From Bacteroidales bacterium (GTDB lineage: Bacteria > Bacteroidota > Bacteroidia > Bacteroidales > UBA932): a DNA stretch of 28,806 nt. Below the pieces are notes generated by a model. It was given only the letters and a program-made list of their open reading frames with translations. It had not been told where the DNA came from and ran no database searches. Location: contig JAFZLQ010000080.1 of the NCBI GenBank assembly GCA_017551425.1, forward strand, positions 1 to 28,806, read 5' to 3'. The position numbers and the translations under genes are program-made. The first letter of the stretch is position 1. Each line of letters begins with the position of its first letter. This document shows, piece by piece, positions 24,516-28,806 of the stretch.

Positions 24516-26887
24516 TGTCCAAGGGTGTCCATGAGGTTCATCAGGCTCGGGATGTCGGGGATGAGTACCTGACGGGGCTTGGCTCCGTCCTGGGGACCCA
24601 CAACGCCGGCGGTCTCGAGTTGTCCCATTACCCTTGCAGCCTTCGCAAATCCCATACCGAGACGGGTCTGCAGGAAGGATGTGGATGCTTTTTGTGTGGT
24701 GACCACGAGCTCCGCAGCCTCGCGGAAGCGCTCGTCGAGGTCTGAAACGTCTCCGCCGCCTGCACTGCCGCCGCCGTCGCTTCCGGCCTCTTCTACGGCA
24801 GGGAGGTAATACGGTGTGTTATAGCTCTTTGCGTATCCCTGCTGCTCGCTCACAGAACCGGTGATACGGTCTATTTCCTCGGAGCTCACGTAGCCGCACT
24901 GTATGCGCTCGGAGTCTATTCCGGCGCTGAACAGCATGTCTCCTCGGCCTATGAGCTTTTCTGCGCCCGGGGCGTCGAGAATGGTCATGGAGTCTATGCG
25001 GGACGCCACCCTGAACGCGATACGCATAGGGAAGTTGCTCTTGATAAGGCCGGAAATGACGTCCACCGACGGACGCTGCGTGGCAAGTATCACATGAATG
25101 CCTGCGGCACGGCCTTTCTGGGCGAGGCGGATGATGGAGCCGGTGATGCTGCGGCCCGCCGCCTTGGCCTCGGGCCCTCCGCCGCTGGTCATGGTGAGGT
25201 CTGCGTATTCATCGACGACCACCACCAGATACGGCAGGAAGCGGTGTCCCTGGTCTGAACGGAGGTGGTGCTGGCAGTATTTCTGGTTGTAGGCGGTGAT
25301 CTTGTTGACGCCTGCCTTGCTCAGGAGCTCGTAACGCTCGTCCATTTCTATGCAGATGGAACGGAGTATCTTCTCCGCGTCCTTGGGTTTCTTGACGATG
25401 GCGCTGGCCTGCTCGTCCTCTTCCGAGACCGCCTCGGGCAGCACTGCCAGATAATGGTGCAGCAGCTGGGCGTAGGCGGAGAATTCCACCATCTTGGGGT
25501 CGATGAAGACGAACTTGAGCTCCGACGGATGCTTGCTGTACAGCAGCGAGCTCACTATCACGTTGAGGCCCACGGACTTGCCCTGCTTGGTGGCGCCTGC
25601 GATGAGGAGGTGCGGGGCGTCCGCTAGGTCGAACACCTTCACGTCCTGGGTGATGGTGGTGCCTATGGCCACCGGCAGCTCGGCTTTGCTGTTGCGGAAC
25701 GCGTCGTCGTTCAGGAGGCCCTTCAGCGGGACTATGGAGGCATAGTCGTTGGCTACCTCGATGCCCACGGAATCGTCCAGCGTGACCACGCGTACGCCCT
25801 TGGCCTTGAGCGACATGGCTATGTCTTCCTGGAGGCGCTTGATGTCCGCTATCTTCACCCCGGGGGCGGGATAAACCTTGTACAGGGTGACGGTGGGGCC
25901 CACAATGGCGCGGACGTCTGTCACCTGGATCTTGTAGTTTGCGAGGGCGGCGCGGATGCGGTTGCGGTTGCGGACGAGTTCCTCTGTAGAGACGTCGTGG
26001 TGGCCGGTATCGTGGTTCTCCAGAAGCTCCAGCTTGGGGAACTGGTACTTGGGAAGGCCGTCCGGCGGGTCAAGCCTGTTGTTGATGGGCTTGAGCTCCT
26101 TCTTGACGTCCGTGCTCGGCGCCTCGCCGCGCTCGACGTCCATGGGGTCGTCGTCTCCGCCCTCCTGGGGAGCTTCCTTCACGACGGTAACGACGGGTTT
26201 CCTGTCCGCCGGCCGTGGTTCTTCCGGCACCACCGGAGGCTTGACGGGTTCCACCGGCCTTACGGGTTCGGCGGGCTTGACGGGTGCCGCCGGCTCCTCG
26301 GGCCCGGCGGGCACGTTCACGCGCTTCTTCCAGAGGCCTGCGAGCCAGGAATTGAAGCGGGGGGACGATATGAACAGCCACAGAATGACCAGGAGGACGA
26401 CGAGGATGCCTGTGATAATGGCCCCCATCACGCGGAAAGCCCACTCTATTATAGCCGATCCGCAGGCGCCGCCCAGGCCGCCGCCGAATGCGGTGCCGAG
26501 GCCTGCGAGCTTGCCTGCGAAGGCCAGCAGGAGCGACGCCACGAAAGCGCCGCTGAGGGTAAGCAGCAGGGTGCGGCCGAGCGACATGATCCATTTGCCG
26601 GTAAGCAGTCTCACTGCCATCACCACGAGGATCACGAGCAGGGCGAGGCTGCCGAGGCCGAGGAAATCACCCACCAGGAATTTGCCGGTGCGGTATCCCA
26701 GGGTGCCGGCGGCGTTGGCTACCCGCTCTCCGGGTACGAAGCTCATATCCTGCTTCCAGTGAGCCAGATATGATACGGCAGCGATGAGCACGAACAGCGC
26801 CAGGGCCGCTACGCACAGCCCGAGTATCCTTACGGCGGACGCCTTCTGGTTCTCGTCCCAGTTCTTTATGAAGGAGGGTACTTTCAT
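24512..26887 (-). CDS. ftsK: FtsK/SpoIIIE family DNA translocase
   Basis: A 791-residue septal DNA pump that moves chromosome ends and helps resolve dimers at division. Residues 20-185 hold about four membrane segments. A linker rich in Pro, Val, Glu and Lys follows (about 195-245, with repeated PVKPAEPVRPVEPVKP-type units). Then come the alpha/beta motor domain with Walker A GATKQGKS (431-438) and Walker B LVVVVDEYADL, the ATQRPSVDVISGLIKSNFPMRIAFRV region, and a C-terminal winged-helix gamma domain (about 725-785, FLQTRLGMGFAKAARVMGQLE) that would read polarity sequences. Its start shares one base with the stop of the DUF4290 gene. The linker is much shorter than in E. coli FtsK. The assignment is secure. 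Confidence 0.96.
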   Translation of the reverse strand: MKVPSFIKNWDENQKASAVRILGLCVAALALFVLIAAVSYLAHWKQDMSFVPGERVANAAGTLGYRTGKFLVGDFLGLGSLALLVILVVMAVRLLTGKWIMSLGRTLLLTLSGAFVASLLLAFAGKLAGLGTAFGGGLGGACGSAIIEWAFRVMGAIITGILVVLLVILWLFISSPRFNSWLAGLWKKRVNVPAGPEEPAAPVKPAEPVRPVEPVKPPVVPEEPRPADRKPVVTVVKEAPQEGGDDDPMDVERGEAPSTDVKKELKPINNRLDPPDGLPKYQFPKLELLENHDTGHHDVSTEELVRNRNRIRAALANYKIQVTDVRAIVGPTVTLYKVYPAPGVKIADIKRLQEDIAMSLKAKGVRVVTLDDSVGIEVANDYASIVPLKGLLNDDAFRNSKAELPVAIGTTITQDVKVFDLADAPHLLIAGATKQGKSVGLNVIVSSLLYSKHPSELKFVFIDPKMVEFSAYAQLLHHYLAVLPEAVSEEDEQASAIVKKPKDAEKILRSICIEMDERYELLSKAGVNKITAYNQKYCQHHLRSDQGHRFLPYLVVVVDEYADLTMTSGGGPEAKAAGRSITGSIIRLAQKGRAAGIHVILATQRPSVDVISGLIKSNFPMRIAFRVASRIDSMTILDAPGAEKLIGRGDMLFSAGIDSERIQCGYVSSEEIDRITGSVSEQQGYAKSYNTPYYLPAVEEAGSDGGGSAGGGDVSDLDERFREAAELVVTTQKASTSFLQTRLGMGFAKAARVMGQLETAGVVGPQDGAKPRQVLIPDIPSLMNLMDTLGQ

Positions 26888-27546
26888 TATTTTCTCTTGC
26901 CCTTTTTGCGGAAGTTGCGGTTCTTGCCCTGACCGCCCACGTTGATGCTGAGGCCGGGACGGGCGAAATTGTTGTCGTAGTTGATCTGGTGCAGGCGCAG
27001 GCCCTCGGGAACCGTGAGACGGCCCTCGGACAGCTTCTCGATGTCTTTGAAGATGGTCTCGTCCGAGACGCTGTCTTTGTTCCAGATGAGGTACTGCTGG
27101 CGCATGTAGATGGCCAGGGAGCGTATCATCTCCGTCTTGACTTCACCGTCGGGCTCCCCGCACAGCAGGTCTATGATCTTTTCTATGTTGCGGCCGTAGT
27201 GGGTGGCCTTGATCTTCTCTCCCTTCATGGGGATGGGCACGGGACGGGTGTTGAACTCCTCCGCCACGGGGGACGGATAGGGGGCGTCGACGTCAAGGTC
27301 GAAACCTGCTATCATGTAGAGGTGGTCCCAGAGCTTGTGGTCGAAATTGTCCAGCTGGCGTACCTGGGGATTGAGGAGCTCCATGACCTTGACTATGGCC
27401 CGGGCCTGCTCTGTGCGCTTGGCCCTGTCCGGGATTTCCTTCATCTGCTCCACCATCTTGAGGACGTTGCGGCCGTATTCCGGCATGGCGAGCTTCTCCC
27501 GTGAGGTATTGTAGTCCAGACCTGTGCGTTCGTTATCGTTTTCCAT
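26887..27546 (-). CDS. DUF4290 domain-containing protein
   Basis: A 219-residue protein I recognise as the DUF4290 family, found mainly in Bacteroidota and of unknown function. It has no signal peptide or membrane segment and is probably cytoplasmic. The body is mostly helical and charged (LDYNTSREKLAMPEYGRNVLKMVEQM near the N-terminus). HYGRNIEKIID in the middle echoes the earlier YGRNVLKMVE, hinting at an internal duplication. The C-terminus ends in a Lys/Arg/Gly-rich tail (GGQGKNRNFRKKGKRK) that could bind nucleic acid. It is the first gene of the minus-strand ftsK operon and has a well-formed promoter. The one-base overlap with ftsK suggests coupling, so a link to division or the chromosome is possible but not shown. 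Confidence 0.85.
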   Translation of the reverse strand: MENDNERTGLDYNTSREKLAMPEYGRNVLKMVEQMKEIPDRAKRTEQARAIVKVMELLNPQVRQLDNFDHKLWDHLYMIAGFDLDVDAPYPSPVAEEFNTRPVPIPMKGEKIKATHYGRNIEKIIDLLCGEPDGEVKTEMIRSLAIYMRQQYLIWNKDSVSDETIFKDIEKLSEGRLTVPEGLRLHQINYDNNFARPGLSINVGGQGKNRNFRKKGKRK

Positions 27547-27571
27547 GGTATCTTTTCATTTTGTCAAAAGG

Positions 27572-27602
27572 CAAATGTAACGAATTCTTGTTATCTTTGC
27601 AA
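27572..27602 (-). promoter_or_regulatory. Promoter of the DUF4290-ftsK operon
   Basis: On the minus strand TTG (27602-27600) is followed after exactly 20 bases by TACATTTG (27579-27572), an exact TAnnTTTG match with good spacing. The box ends 25 bases before the ATG at 27546. It is the best-formed promoter in the window and probably drives all five genes down to the transglycosylase. Confidence 0.7.
27592..27599 (+). promoter_or_regulatory. -7 box of the HPr-kinase-like gene
   Basis: TATCTTTG matches TAnnTTTG and ends 20 bases before ATG 27620. It lies between the -7 and -33 elements of the divergent ftsK-operon promoter, so the two could not easily be occupied together. No clear -33 partner is seen. 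Confidence 0.6.
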
Positions 27603-27619
27603 GACAAAACCGCTCTCTT

Positions 27620-28504
27620 ATGACCAAATACTACAAGGTTGCGGAGCACGTGTTCTCCCTGGAAATGACAGACAGCTGCTCTCTCTGGCAGCGTCTGACG
27701 CAATACGACCCGTTTGTCTCGGAAGCCGTTCCCGAGCCGCTTTTCGGCCTGGAACTCTGCCAGGACGCATTTGAGCGCCCCGAGGGCCTGGAGACCGTTT
27801 ACGATCCCAAGACAGAAGCCGGAGAGACCGTGGTGCGCCTTCACAGGGGCGACGGGCTCTGGGTCTTCGACATGTCGCCGGACCGCGACGTCCCCTGCCG
27901 TTCGCATCTCGTCGCTTCCGCAGATTTCAGCTCCGGCCGCCTCTACCTGGACAACCGCAGGGTTACCGAGGCCCTCTTCGGCATCAACAATTCCATGATG
28001 CTGCTGTACGCTTTCCGCGCGGCGCCTCACGGCACCCTCGAGCTTCACGCGTCCATGGTGAGCAACTCCGGCAAGGCATTCCTCTTCCTGGCCCGCAGCG
28101 GCACGGGCAAGAGCACCCACAGCCAGCTCTGGCTGGACCATGTCCCGGGCACCGAGCTGATGAACGACGACAACCCCATCGTGCGCGTACATCCCGACGG
28201 CCGCATAATCGCATACGGATCGCCCTGGAGCGGCAAGACCCCCTGCTACCGCAACGTGGAGGCCCCCGCCGGCGCTTTCGTACGCATACGCCGGTGCGCG
28301 GAGAACCGCATCACCCCGCTCAGCATGTTGGAGGCATACGCCCTGCTGTATTCGTCATGTTCCGGATTCAAGGCGGACCGCACCATAGCCGACGGCCTCC
28401 ACGCCAGCCTTGAAAAAATAGTCACCACAACCCCCTGCTACGTCCTTGACTGCCGTCCCGACGAAGAGGCAGCCAGGGTCTGCAGCTCCGAGCTTCTCAA
28501 ATGA
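27620..28504 (+). CDS. HPr kinase/PEP carboxykinase-like P-loop protein
   Basis: A 294-residue protein with an N-terminal domain of about 135 residues of no known type, then a kinase-like core. The core shows Walker A ARSGTGKST (158-166), an acidic NDDNP (182-186) in the position of the HprK metal-binding acids, and YGSPWSGK (199-206), the GTPWxG-like segment of the PEP carboxykinase/HPr kinase superfamily. It is far too short for PEP carboxykinase and lacks the usual HprK signature context. It is therefore an HprK-related kinase of unknown target, similar in outline to kinases found in some lasso-peptide and other modified-peptide clusters. It overlaps the S26-like peptidase gene by 4 bases and has its own -7 box. 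No signal peptide is present. Confidence 0.85.
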   Translation: MTKYYKVAEHVFSLEMTDSCSLWQRLTQYDPFVSEAVPEPLFGLELCQDAFERPEGLETVYDPKTEAGETVVRLHRGDGLWVFDMSPDRDVPCRSHLVASADFSSGRLYLDNRRVTEALFGINNSMMLLYAFRAAPHGTLELHASMVSNSGKAFLFLARSGTGKSTHSQLWLDHVPGTELMNDDNPIVRVHPDGRIIAYGSPWSGKTPCYRNVEAPAGAFVRIRRCAENRITPLSMLEAYALLYSSCSGFKADRTIADGLHASLEKIVTTTPCYVLDCRPDEEAARVCSSELLK

Positions 28505-28806
28505 AGACAACCCGGATAATCGTTCCCAACGCAATCATGCTCGGGCAGGTAACGGAATTCCTGAACGAAGGCAAGTCGGTGGTAATCAACACCAAAGGTC
28601 AGAGCATGTCGCCCTTTATCCGTGGCGAGCGGGACAGCGTGGAACTGGTAAAGAACCCTTCGGTCGAGGTAGGGGACATAGTCCTTGCCCAGATCAGGCC
28701 GGGGCATTATGTGCTGCATCGCGTCAACGCCATCAGCGGGGAACGCGTGCGCCTCAAGGGAGACGGCAACCTGGACATCACAGAGGCCTGCAATTTGCAG
28801 GACATC
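28501..28806 (+). CDS. S24/S26 (SipW-like) peptidase, N-terminal part
   Basis: The first 102 residues of a signal-peptidase-like serine protease that continues beyond the window. The nucleophile Ser35 sits in GQSMSP (33-38). GDIVLAQIRPGHYVLHRV follows, and then RLKGDGNLD (84-92). A His (73) sits where classical bacterial signal peptidases have Lys. With Asp88 or Asp92 this fits the Ser-His-Asp arrangement of SipW and ER-type signal peptidases. No transmembrane anchor is seen before the catalytic Ser, unlike LepB, so it may be soluble. The ATG overlaps the kinase-like gene by 4 bases (ATGA). The pairing suggests both act on the same substrate, perhaps a small peptide encoded just outside the window. 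Confidence 0.8.
   Translation, partial: MKTTRIIVPNAIMLGQVTEFLNEGKSVVINTKGQSMSPFIRGERDSVELVKNPSVEVGDIVLAQIRPGHYVLHRVNAISGERVRLKGDGNLDITEACNLQDI

Overview
The window looks like chromosomal DNA from a GC-rich member of the Bacteroidota, most likely Bacteroidales. Three things point that way. Several intergenic regions carry the phylum's -7 promoter box (TAnnTTTG), and starts mostly lack a Shine-Dalgarno sequence. Proteins I know mainly from this phylum are present (DUF4954, DUF4290). A lolA-like gene sits directly behind ftsK, an order I associate with this group. I cannot name genus or species. The region is densely coded core genome. I see no tRNA, rRNA, CRISPR array, integrase or transposase, and no gene-free stretch longer than about 115 bases.

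Layout. (1) 1-3718, plus strand: the end of gpmI, manA and the RNase R gene, overlapping by 1 and 4 bases. (2) 3726-7677, minus strand: a DUF4954 beta-helix protein, a polyprenyl synthetase and rsgA. (3) 7752-11250, plus strand: an ITP/XTP pyrophosphatase, an S41 protease and a U32 (TrhP-type) protein, with overlapping starts and stops. (4) 11247-11705, minus strand: a guanine-deaminase-like enzyme, divergent from (5) 11786-14492, plus strand: a DASS-type dicarboxylate transporter and an outer-membrane barrel protein, a plausible two-membrane uptake pair. (6) 14517-21540, plus strand: an AddB/AddA-like helicase-nuclease pair and a FAD-dependent oxidoreductase, translationally coupled by 4-base overlaps. 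(7) 21541-21653: a gene-free spacer with two copies of a palindromic repeat. (8) 21654-27546, minus strand: a tight operon read as DUF4290, ftsK, lolA-like, mnmA and a lytic transglycosylase. (9) 27620 to the end, plus strand: an HPr-kinase-like P-loop protein overlapping an S26/SipW-like peptidase that runs off the window.

The most unusual material is a set of short palindromic elements. A 174-base element with 27-base terminal inverted repeats sits exactly between the ATG and the signal-peptide codons of the lytic transglycosylase, stays open in frame for 58 codons, and would place a long hairpin beside the start codon. A second, REP-like repeat is read in frame within the RNase R C-terminal tail. 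A third family forms the spacer repeats at 21.6 kb. The best candidate for an undescribed system is the kinase/peptidase cassette at the right edge. It resembles sets I associate with peptide modification, but its remaining genes lie outside the window.
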